From an uncultured Lachnospiraceae bacterium (GTDB taxonomy: Bacteria; Bacillota; Clostridia; Lachnospirales; Lachnospiraceae), in contig CALCMD010000056.1 of NCBI GenBank assembly GCA_937965795.1, positions 1 to 25,595 of the forward strand: DNA of 25,595 bases, read 5' to 3'. The notes under the pieces were generated by a model. It was given only the letters and a program-made list of their open reading frames with translations, made no database searches and had not been told where the DNA came from. Below, piece by piece: positions 15,122 to 21,482 of this stretch; position 1 is the first letter of the stretch; each line of letters starts with the position of its first letter. Position numbers and translations under genes: made by a program.

Positions 15122-16031
15122 GTTTGGCACCTCCCGTCAGATTCAGGAAATAAGTTTCCAGCTCTTCGTTTGTTAAAGAAATCTCCCGTACGGGAATTCC
15201 TGATTTTACGAGCTCTGTATTCAGGGCGGCGCTTTCGTTTAGCCGTTCAAATACATGGATATGCTCTTTATCTACAATCTGATAATTCACAAATCCCATC
15301 CGGTCTAAGATGGGGACTGCCTGTTCCGGACAGGAGAGTGTCAGCTCAATTCGTTCGCTGCACCGTTTCATCAGTTCTTCCCGTGTCAGCTCCTGGATCA
15401 GACAGCCGTCATGGATAATTCCGTAATCGGTGGCAATCTTAGAAAGCTCTTCAAGGATATGGCTGGAGATCAGGATGGTCATATTCCGTTCATCCCTCAG
15501 ACGGTGAATTGTATCGCGGATTTCAGCAATTCCCTGAGGATCGAGGCCATTAATCGGCTCATCCAGTACCAGAAGGTCGGGTTCGCCTATCAGGGCAAGA
15601 CCGATTCCAAGCCGCTGTTTCATGCCGAGGGAAAAGTGTTTTGTCTTTTTCTTTCCGGTTTCCGACAGACCTACCGTATGTAGAATTTCATCAATGTAAC
15701 CGGGCTTTTTGATGCCGAACAGTTTACACTTGACATTCAGGTTTTCGTACGCAGTCATGTTTCCGTACAGGCCAGGAGCTTCAATCAGGCATCCGACCCT
15801 GGAGCGGATATTTTTTAAATCCTTTCCGGTATAGCCGAACATTTCGATTTCTCCGTCCGTCGGGCTTGCGAGGCCGCTGATCATCCGCAGGCAGGTGGTT
15901 TTCCCGGCGCCGTTCCTGCCGATAAAGCCATAGATCGCACCTTTCTTAATGTGGATATTTACTGCGTCTACAGCTCTGTGATGTCCGAACTGCTTCGTGA
16001 GGTTTGACGTGCTAAGTAAAAATTCGCTCAA
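15114..16031 (-). CDS. ABC transporter ATP-binding protein
   Basis: This is a 305-residue ATPase subunit. TTG 16031 is the preferred start: AAAAGGAG (16041-16048) lies 9 nt upstream of it, whereas the ATG at 16040 directly abuts the ribosome site with no spacing. Walker A is GRNGAGKTTCL, the Q-loop region lies in GCLIEAPGLYGNMTAYENL, the signature is FSLGMKQRLGIGLAL, Walker B is LLVLDEPINGLDP, and the switch His is in ISSHILEEL. The DEPINGLDP form and the C-terminal 80-residue extension match LanF/BcrA-type ATPases of peptide-antibiotic efflux. It pairs with the permease next to it. The promoter region ahead of it carries the repeat array described at 16088-16115. Confidence 0.94.
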   Translation of the reverse strand: MSEFLLSTSNLTKQFGHHRAVDAVNIHIKKGAIYGFIGRNGAGKTTCLRMISGLASPTDGEIEMFGYTGKDLKNIRSRVGCLIEAPGLYGNMTAYENLNVKCKLFGIKKPGYIDEILHTVGLSETGKKKTKHFSLGMKQRLGIGLALIGEPDLLVLDEPINGLDPQGIAEIRDTIHRLRDERNMTILISSHILEELSKIATDYGIIHDGCLIQELTREELMKRCSERIELTLSCPEQAVPILDRMGFVNYQIVDKEHIHVFERLNESAALNTELVKSGIPVREISLTNEELETYFLNLTGGAKHV

Positions 16032-16061
16032 TGTTTTCATCTCCTTTTCTTGACTGCTCTT

Positions 16062-16090
16062 AGTTTACCGGAACAATCCAAAAGAAAAGC
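16062..16090 (-). promoter_or_regulatory. Transporter promoter with a poor -35
   Basis: On the complement TAAACT (16062-16067) is a fair -10; 17 bp upstream is GCTTTT (16085-16090), a poor -35. Poor -35 boxes are usual where an OmpR-type activator binds, and the repeats at 16088-16115 overlap it. This would drive ATPase, permease and kinase. Confidence 0.45.
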
Positions 16091-16115
16091 AAAGAAATAG
16101 TAAAAAAAGAGTAAA
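16088..16115 (-). promoter_or_regulatory. Three tandem 11-bp repeats, candidate response-regulator site
   Basis: On the + strand AGCAAA (16088), AGTAAA (16099) and AGTAAA (16110) recur at exactly 11-bp steps; on the complement this reads TTTACT, TTTACT, TTTGCT towards the transporter genes. Hexamer direct repeats at 11-bp spacing are the classical target layout of OmpR/PhoB regulators, and such a regulator is encoded just upstream. The A-rich context makes chance repeats easier, so this is a moderate call. Confidence 0.5.
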
Positions 16116-16118
16116 GAA

Positions 16119-16793
16119 TCAGGGCTTTAAACGGTAGCCGATGCCCCATACGGTTTCTATGTAATCTTCGGTGGTAAGCGTTTTGATTTTTTTGCGGATG
16201 TTGCTGATGTGGACATCCAGCGTCTTGGTCTCTCCCATGTAGGGCTCCTCCCAGGCATATTCAAAAATATCTTCTTTGCTGAATACCTGTTTTGGATGTT
16301 TCAGAAGCAGTTCCAGAATGGCAAATTCCTGTCTGGTAATATGAGGAAGCTCCATTCCGTCGATACTGGCCCGGAACGTGTCTCTGTCCAGGGCGAGCGC
16401 TTTGTGGGAAAGAATCATCTGTTCCGGAGCCTGTGACAGACGGCGGAACTGTACTTGTACGCGGGCAATGACTTCTTTGATTTCAAAAGGCTTTGTAATA
16501 TAATCGTCTGCCCCTTCGGTAAGCAGATTTATTTTTTCGTCCAGTTCATTCTTTGCCGTCAGTACGATGACCGGGACGTTTCCGATTCTTCTGATTTCTT
16601 CCAGAACCTTTTCACCGGGAATGCCGGGAAGCATCAGGTCCAGAAGGATGAGTGCATAGGGCTTCATTTGAAGAAGCATCCTGGCTTCTGTTCCGGAGAA
16701 AGCCTGGTCGCAGAGATAACCCTGACCGGTCAGGGCTTCTTTCAGCAGGTTGTTGATATTTGTGTCGTCCTCTATGATAAGAATTTTTTTCAA
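16119..16793 (-). CDS. OmpR-family response regulator
   Basis: This is a 224-residue two-component regulator. TTG 16793 is chosen because AGGAG lies 10 nt upstream and the protein then begins MKKILIIEDD, as OmpR regulators do; upstream in-frame codons would add 15 atypical residues. The receiver domain (residues 1-115) has the acidic pair in IIEDD, phosphoacceptor D52 in LILLDLMLPG, the Thr in VIVLTAK and the Lys in DDYITKPF. The C-terminal winged helix (about 125-224) contains LTRQEF-like ITRQEFAILELLL and the recognition helix ETKTLDVHISNIRKKI. The gene is followed after about 85 nt by the transporter genes and the partner kinase. It has its own promoter (16839-16867), so the regulator can be made independently of the transporter promoter it probably activates. 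Confidence 0.94.
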   Translation of the reverse strand: MKKILIIEDDTNINNLLKEALTGQGYLCDQAFSGTEARMLLQMKPYALILLDLMLPGIPGEKVLEEIRRIGNVPVIVLTAKNELDEKINLLTEGADDYITKPFEIKEVIARVQVQFRRLSQAPEQMILSHKALALDRDTFRASIDGMELPHITRQEFAILELLLKHPKQVFSKEDIFEYAWEEPYMGETKTLDVHISNIRKKIKTLTTEDYIETVWGIGYRLKP

Positions 16794-16838
16794 AATATGA
16801 TCGCTCCTGTTCAAAATGCCGTGTGCGGTAACGGTCAC

Positions 16839-16867
16839 ATTTTAGCATGGAGCGAACAGCATTTCAA
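16839..16867 (-). promoter_or_regulatory. Promoter of the response-regulator gene
   Basis: On the complement TTGAAA (16862-16867), a 17-bp spacer and TAAAAT (16839-16844), preceded by TGC for an extended -10. This is a strong constitutive-looking promoter. Confidence 0.65.
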
Positions 16868-16954
16868 CTGGAACCGTGCGCTGTCCTATGGCTGGTGCAT
16901 GGACGGTTACATTTCTTTTTCGGGGCGTTTGGACTGTTTTTACGAAAGGATGCG

Positions 16955-16963
16955 TGCTATAAT
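16955..16963 (+). promoter_or_regulatory. Extended -10 promoter of the MoxR gene
   Basis: TGC followed by a perfect TATAAT (16958-16963). No good -35 lies at 17 bp (TTGGAC at 16929 is 23 bp away). The element is 33 nt before the MoxR ATG. Confidence 0.5.
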
Positions 16964-16996
16964 AACAGAAAGCAAGGAGAAAGGAACGAAAAAAGG

Positions 16997-17917
16997 ATGA
17001 GTGATTACAGACAGGAATTTTTAGAGAAGCAGGGCGTCAGCCCTTCTTTGATAAAGGAAATAGAGAAATTCAGGGAACGCTATCCGGTGGAGGAACAGGT
17101 TAAAAACAGGCTGGTAAAGCCAGAAATGCCGTTTTTCGGGAAAGAAATCCTGGAAATGGCGATCGTAGGACTTTTGCAGGGTGAAAATATTCTTTTGAGT
17201 GGTTCGAAGGCTACGGGAAAGAATATTCTGGCAGAGAATCTGGCATATCTGTTCGGGCGTCCCGTCTATAACATTTCTTTTCATGTGAATACGGACAGCA
17301 GTGCGCTGATCGGGACAGACACGTTTCAGGATAATGAAGTAAAGCTTCGCAAAGGGCCAGTGTATCAGTGTGCGTCTTATGGAGGCTTTGGCATTCTGGA
17401 TGAAATCAACATGGCGAAAAATGATGCGGTCTCGGTGCTTCACGCTACACTGGACTACCGGAAAGTGATCGACGTGCCGGGATATGATAAAATTGAACTG
17501 CATCCGGCGGCGCGGTTTATCGGGACGATGAATTATGGTTATGCGGGGACGAAGGAGCTCAATGAAGCGCTGGTCTCTCGGTTTCTGGTTATCAATATGC
17601 CACCGCTGACGGAAGAGCTTTTGGCGCAGATTCTAAAGACTTCTTTTCCGGAAATAAAGCCGGCGGCGCTGGAACAGTTTTCCGGACTTTTTCTGGACTT
17701 GCAGCTCAAAGCGCAGAATAGTGAGATTTCCACGAAGCCTCTGGATTTGAGAGGGCTGCTGGCAGCGGTAAAAGTCATGAAAGGCGGCGTCAGCCCGCAG
17801 ATGGCAATCGCTATGGGAATCACAAATAAATGTTTTGATATTTTTGAACGGGAAATGATTGAAGATATCGTCATGACGCGGATTCCGGGCTCCTGGACGG
17901 CGGAGGACGTGTTTTGA
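16997..17917 (+). CDS. MoxR-family AAA+ ATPase (NorQ/CbbQ-like)
   Basis: This is a 306-residue AAA+ ATPase predicted to remodel or activate another enzyme complex together with a VWA partner. ATG 16997 is chosen because an extended -10 promoter (TGC-TATAAT) lies 33 nt upstream, which excludes the longer in-frame reading from 16847. Walker A is GSKATGKN at residues 69-76; the last position is Asn instead of the usual Ser/Thr. Walker B is GFGILDEINMAK, sensor 1 lies in FIGTMNYGYAG, and the arginine finger is in LVSRF. The rest of the AAA+ core is intact, so the N76 change may be a subfamily trait rather than a defect. The VWA protein gene follows after 28 nt. NO reductase, Rubisco or other known clients of NorQ/CbbQ are not encoded in this window. 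Confidence 0.92.
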   Translation: MSDYRQEFLEKQGVSPSLIKEIEKFRERYPVEEQVKNRLVKPEMPFFGKEILEMAIVGLLQGENILLSGSKATGKNILAENLAYLFGRPVYNISFHVNTDSSALIGTDTFQDNEVKLRKGPVYQCASYGGFGILDEINMAKNDAVSVLHATLDYRKVIDVPGYDKIELHPAARFIGTMNYGYAGTKELNEALVSRFLVINMPPLTEELLAQILKTSFPEIKPAALEQFSGLFLDLQLKAQNSEISTKPLDLRGLLAAVKVMKGGVSPQMAIAMGITNKCFDIFEREMIEDIVMTRIPGSWTAEDVF

Positions 17918-17945
17918 TACATCTGCCAGAAGGGGGCATAGGGAC

Positions 17946-19691
17946 ATGGATGAATTTTACAGGATGGAAGTGGAGAACCGAATCCGAAATCTGATGTGGA
18001 CGGTGAGCGGGGATTATGAGCTGGATACGGAACTCGATGTGTCCTCTTTTCTGAAATCAAAATACATTTCTATTTATGACGCCGTCAAGCAGGGGGCATT
18101 TTCCAAATATTTTGATAAAGACCTGTTTGGGCTGTATCTGGCAAAGAAGGTTTATCTGGGGGCGGAGGAGACTTCTCTGGTACAGATTGGACAGCTCTGT
18201 GTGGACAGCGCCGTGTTTCCGAAGATTTCAAAGGAGAGGATCGGCGTGCCGGATATCCGAAGGCGTGCGTTTGAGGACCTTCTTGAGGGTGAATTTGAAA
18301 ACATGACGGCTTCTTTTCTTGGCAGCGTCAAGCTGGCGCTTCTGCGTGGGTATGTGACGGGGGACAGGCGGACGGAGAAGCGTGTCCGGGAAGCGGCGGA
18401 AAGCATTGTGTCGCTGGCGGGAGCGGCGGACACGATGGAGCTGATTCGGACGGTGGACGGGCTTTACAATATGTATATTGACCAGGGATTTGAACGAAAA
18501 CATGGAAATCTGGATGCAGTGATGGCTGTGACGAAGGAGCAGCTAAAGACCTTTGACTGGCAGGATTATCTGGATGAGGAGATGCGGGAGGATCAGCTTG
18601 AGCGGTATCTGAATCAGATGGCGGACTCTGTAACAAAGCTTTCGGAGGAAGAAAAGGAAGAGAAAAAGCGTGGACAGGGCGGCGCTGTTTTTCTGGATGA
18701 GGAAGCCATAGAAAAGATGTATTCCTATATTGAACTGAATTATGGCCGTTCCTATCTGAAGGAACAGGAGCAGAAGCGGCTGAATGATAAGGTGTGCCGG
18801 GGACTGCACGGGGACTGCACGCTGTATTTTACGGATGGAATTCTGGAAAATATGGTGCGGGTAAATTCCCAGTCGGAGTATGCCCGGAAAACGAAGGAGA
18901 TCAATCTGCGTACCTGGAGACAGAATTACCGGGTGACGAAACGGAACATTGATCTTTTGAGGGATACCCTGAAACGTTCGCTTTTGCTGCGGAGCGAACG
19001 GGAAGTGAATCTGGCTGAATATGGGAAGATCGTTCCGAACAGGCTCTGGAAGATAGGCAGAACGGCCAACAGAAAGCTGTTCGAACGGGAATTTTGGCAG
19101 GATGGCATGGATTTCGTGGTAGATGTACTGATCGACGCCAGCGGTTCCCAGCGGGCCAGACAGAGCCAGGTGGCATTGCAGGCGTTCATTATCAGCAGGG
19201 CGCTGAGTCTTGTGCAGATTCCCCACCGGGTCATGGGCTTTTGCACCTTTTGGGATTATACGGTGATGCGCCGTTTTCGGGAATATGACGAAGCAACAGA
19301 AGCAGATGAGAGGATTTTTGAATTTTACGGCTCCTCGAATAACCGGGACGGGCTGGCGATCCGCGCGGCGGCGCTTGGTCTCTCAGAGCGTCCGGAGGAG
19401 CATAAGATTCTGATTGTGCTCAGCGACGGCAGACCGAATGACATTATCGTAAACCGTCCAAACAGCAGAAACCCGGCGCCGTATTTTGGAGATTTTGCCG
19501 TGAAGGATACGGCTTTCGAGGTGCGGAAACTGCGCGGCGAAGGGATAGCGGTGCTTGGGGTGTTCGTAGGGGAAGAGCAGGATTTGCAGGCAGAGAGGAG
19601 GATTTTCGGGAAGGATTTCGCCTATATCCGGAATATCGGGAACTTTGCGAATGTAGTTGGGAGATATTTGAAGAAACAGTTGGAGGAGTGA
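17946..19691 (+). CDS. VWA-domain protein (NorD/CobT-like), MoxR partner
   Basis: This is a 581-residue soluble protein. Residues 1 to about 385 are mostly helical, with a charged acidic and basic stretch near 230 (EEEKEEKKRGQGG). The C-terminal VWA domain starts with the MIDAS motif DASGSQ (D397, S399, S401) and includes D494 in VLSDGRPND. The segment SSNNRDGLAIRAAALGL replaces the usual MIDAS threonine region. The sequence around SDGRPND and FAVKDTAFEVRKLRGEGI resembles NorD, the VWA adaptor that works with NorQ to insert the metal of NO reductase. The pair MoxR plus VWA is therefore an adaptor and motor set, but the client is unknown here. No signal peptide or membrane segment is seen. A metallophosphoesterase gene follows after 65 nt, possibly in the same operon. 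Confidence 0.88.
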   Translation: MDEFYRMEVENRIRNLMWTVSGDYELDTELDVSSFLKSKYISIYDAVKQGAFSKYFDKDLFGLYLAKKVYLGAEETSLVQIGQLCVDSAVFPKISKERIGVPDIRRRAFEDLLEGEFENMTASFLGSVKLALLRGYVTGDRRTEKRVREAAESIVSLAGAADTMELIRTVDGLYNMYIDQGFERKHGNLDAVMAVTKEQLKTFDWQDYLDEEMREDQLERYLNQMADSVTKLSEEEKEEKKRGQGGAVFLDEEAIEKMYSYIELNYGRSYLKEQEQKRLNDKVCRGLHGDCTLYFTDGILENMVRVNSQSEYARKTKEINLRTWRQNYRVTKRNIDLLRDTLKRSLLLRSEREVNLAEYGKIVPNRLWKIGRTANRKLFEREFWQDGMDFVVDVLIDASGSQRARQSQVALQAFIISRALSLVQIPHRVMGFCTFWDYTVMRRFREYDEATEADERIFEFYGSSNNRDGLAIRAAALGLSERPEEHKILIVLSDGRPNDIIVNRPNSRNPAPYFGDFAVKDTAFEVRKLRGEGIAVLGVFVGEEQDLQAERRIFGKDFAYIRNIGNFANVVGRYLKKQLEE

Positions 19692-19756
19692 AAAGCAGCG
19701 GGGAATGATTAGAAAAAGGAATTTGTGGGAAAATAGAGAACAGAAAGGATAATGGC

Positions 19757-20875
19757 ATGATCTGGTTTTTGGGTATAGGTATGGTGGGTATGGCGCTGAC
19801 CGGGATATATGTGTATTACCGTTCCGGAAAGCTGCTGAAGTTTTATAAAGTGGACATAGAGAAAAAATGGGTGCGGGCCGTCCGGATTCTGGCTGCGCTG
19901 CTCTTTGCTTTTCTGTGCGTGAATATATGGACGACAGGAGCGGTGGTGATCCTGCATCTGGTCGTCCTGTTTCTGGCTGTGGATTTGTCAGCCTGGATTA
20001 TCCGGCTCGTATGGGGGAAGAGAAAGTCAGGAAAGCTGTATGCAGGGTTTCAGACGGCCTGCATAAGCGGAGCGCTTCCCCTTCTGATTTTTGCGGCGCT
20101 TCTGACGTTCGGATATATGAACATGCGTTCCGTCGTGAGGACGGAGTATACAGTGACGTCGGATAAGCTCGGACAGGAATACCGGATCGTATTTTTGAGT
20201 GACATTCATTATGATACCATACAGCGTCCGGATATCCTCAAAGAAAAGGTGAAGGAAATCAATGACGTCCATCCGGACGTCGTAGTTCTGGGCGGCGACA
20301 TCGTGGAAGAGGGAACCTCCAAAGCTTCCATGCAGGAGGTATTTCAGGTGCTTGGAAGCCTGGAAAGTACATACGGTGTTTATTATGTTTATGGAAATCA
20401 TGACAGGCAGCCGTATACCGATCACCGTACGTTTACAAATGAAGAGCTGGAGGCAGCCATGGAAGCCGGAGGAATCCATATTTTACAGGATGCCTGTGTA
20501 GAACTTGGTGAGGAGCTGGTGCTTGCCGGGCGGGATGACGCCGCATGGGGAAATGTTTCAGGAAGGGCGTCTGTGGAAGAAATCCTGCGGGACGCCGACC
20601 GGGAGAAATTTATCATCGTGGCAGACCACCAGCCGGTTGAAGCCGGAGAAAATGCCGCACAGGGCGTAGACCTGGAGGTATCCGGCCATACCCATGCAGG
20701 GCAGATATGGCCTGTGGGTTATTTATCTGAATTGACAGGAATTTTAAATTATGGAGAGTATGAGCGTGACGGCTGCAAAGTTATCGTATCCTCCGGCGTT
20801 GCCGGGTGGGGGTATGCGATCCGCACCCAGGAACGGTGTGAATACGTGGTGATTACCTTGCGTGGGGAGAAATGA
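19757..20875 (+). CDS. Membrane-anchored metallophosphoesterase
   Basis: This is a 372-residue protein with four hydrophobic segments in its first 125 residues (starting WFLGIGMVGMALTGIYV and ending ALPLLIFAALLTFGYM), followed by a calcineurin-like phosphoesterase domain. All five metal motifs are present: SDIH (D149, H151), GGDIVEEG, YGNHDRQ, ADHQPVE, and SGHTHAGQ. The arrangement matches the YkuE/YkoQ-type membrane phosphoesterases of Firmicutes; some relatives cleave lipid-linked phosphates such as UDP-diacylglucosamine, but the substrate here is undetermined. The catalytic domain should face outside or the membrane surface, depending on topology. It lies 65 nt after the VWA gene with no terminator between, so it may belong to the MoxR unit. 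AAAGGA precedes the ATG. Confidence 0.9.
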   Translation: MIWFLGIGMVGMALTGIYVYYRSGKLLKFYKVDIEKKWVRAVRILAALLFAFLCVNIWTTGAVVILHLVVLFLAVDLSAWIIRLVWGKRKSGKLYAGFQTACISGALPLLIFAALLTFGYMNMRSVVRTEYTVTSDKLGQEYRIVFLSDIHYDTIQRPDILKEKVKEINDVHPDVVVLGGDIVEEGTSKASMQEVFQVLGSLESTYGVYYVYGNHDRQPYTDHRTFTNEELEAAMEAGGIHILQDACVELGEELVLAGRDDAAWGNVSGRASVEEILRDADREKFIIVADHQPVEAGENAAQGVDLEVSGHTHAGQIWPVGYLSELTGILNYGEYERDGCKVIVSSGVAGWGYAIRTQERCEYVVITLRGEK

Positions 20876-20940
20876 TTGCCGGATGTGTTGCCGAAGGGAA
20901 AAATATGACTATATTTTAGAAAAATTTTATAATTTTCCTC

Positions 20941-20969
20941 TTGAAAATATTACGATTTCGTCTTATCAT
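20941..20969 (+). promoter_or_regulatory. Promoter of the BlaI-family gene
   Basis: TTGAAA (20941-20946), a 17-bp spacer and TATCAT (20964-20969), ending about 38 nt before the ATG at 21007. Confidence 0.6.
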
Positions 20970-20973
20970 AAGA
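20961..20973. promoter_or_regulatory. Palindrome over the -10, candidate autoregulatory operator
   Basis: TCTTATCATAAGA is a perfect 13-bp palindrome that covers the -10 element of the promoter in front of the BlaI-family gene. BlaI/MecI repressors commonly bind a palindrome over their own promoter. The sequence does not match the CopY consensus TACAnnTGTA. Confidence 0.4.
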
Positions 20974-21006
20974 AGTATAACAAATAAAAAGAAAGAGGGC
21001 ATGGAA

Positions 21007-21381
21007 ATGAAAAGTTTTAATTTATTATCTGAAGCAGAGTCTGAAATCATGGAGTTTTTGTGGCAGCAGGAGGACGAAGTGATTTTGCAGGATGTGATCG
21101 GATACTGCAACGATGAAAAAGGGCACACATGGAAACAGCAGACGATTTATACATTTTTAACACGTCTGGAGCAGAAAGGAGTTGTAAAAGCGCAGAAGCG
21201 GGGGCAAAAACGTTACTATTCCGCATTAATTACGGAGGAAGAATTAAAGAGACGATATTCCCATAAGTTCGTAGATGAACATTTTGAAGGCTCTGTAATC
21301 ATGTTTTTGTCTAATTTTTTCAGTGGACAGGAGCTGCCGCCGGAGGACAAGGCAGCATTAAAGGAATTTATTGAGAAATAA
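21007..21381 (+). CDS. BlaI/MecI/CopY-family repressor
   Basis: This is a 124-residue winged-helix repressor. ATG 21007 is taken as start because GAGGG lies 7 nt upstream; the ATG at 21001 is only 1 nt from it. The family pattern is clear: LLSEAESEIMEFLWQQ at the N-terminus, then the HTH with HTWKQQTIYTFLTRLEQKG, and the wing RGQKRYYSALITEEE. The C-terminal helices (FVDEHFEGSVIMFLSNFF and DKAALKEFIEK) form the dimerisation part. CopY proteins carry a C-terminal CxC...CxC copper site; this one has a single cysteine (GYCN), so it is unlikely to sense copper directly although it sits beside copA. No BlaR1/MecR1 sensor protease gene is adjacent. Its inducer is unknown. A promoter and palindrome lie upstream. 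Confidence 0.9.
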   Translation: MKSFNLLSEAESEIMEFLWQQEDEVILQDVIGYCNDEKGHTWKQQTIYTFLTRLEQKGVVKAQKRGQKRYYSALITEEELKRRYSHKFVDEHFEGSVIMFLSNFFSGQELPPEDKAALKEFIEK

Positions 21382-21407
21382 GCTTGTCTGTTTTTGGAAC
21401 TTCCCTC

Positions 21408-21436
21408 TTGACAGGATGCGCCTGACCTATTAGTAT
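21408..21436 (+). promoter_or_regulatory. Promoter of the copper operon
   Basis: A perfect -35 TTGACA (21408-21413), a 17-bp spacer and TAGTAT (21431-21436). The predicted transcript start near 21443 falls inside the CsoR operator. Confidence 0.8.
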
Positions 21437-21441
21437 ATACA

Positions 21442-21460
21442 TATACCCCCTATGGGTATA
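21442..21460. promoter_or_regulatory. CsoR operator
   Basis: TATACCC (21442-21448), a 5-nt spacer and GGGTATA (21454-21460) form a perfect inverted repeat with the GC-rich half-sites typical of CsoR boxes in front of copper genes in Firmicutes. It starts 5 bp after the -10 and covers the likely transcript start, so bound CsoR would block transcription. The csoR gene is in the same operon. Confidence 0.8.
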
Positions 21461-21482
21461 AAAACAGGACAGGAGTGATTTT

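Noticed and set aside
16929..16963. Standard -35/-10 promoter TTGGAC with TATAAT before the MoxR gene
   Set aside because: The spacer would be 23 bp; an extended -10 promoter fits better.
18543..19226. 227-codon open frame on the - strand
   Set aside because: It is opposite the VWA protein, including its MIDAS motif; no ribosome site or domain.
21431..21460. CopY operator at the copA promoter
   Set aside because: The consensus TACAnnTGTA is absent; the inverted repeat there fits CsoR instead.
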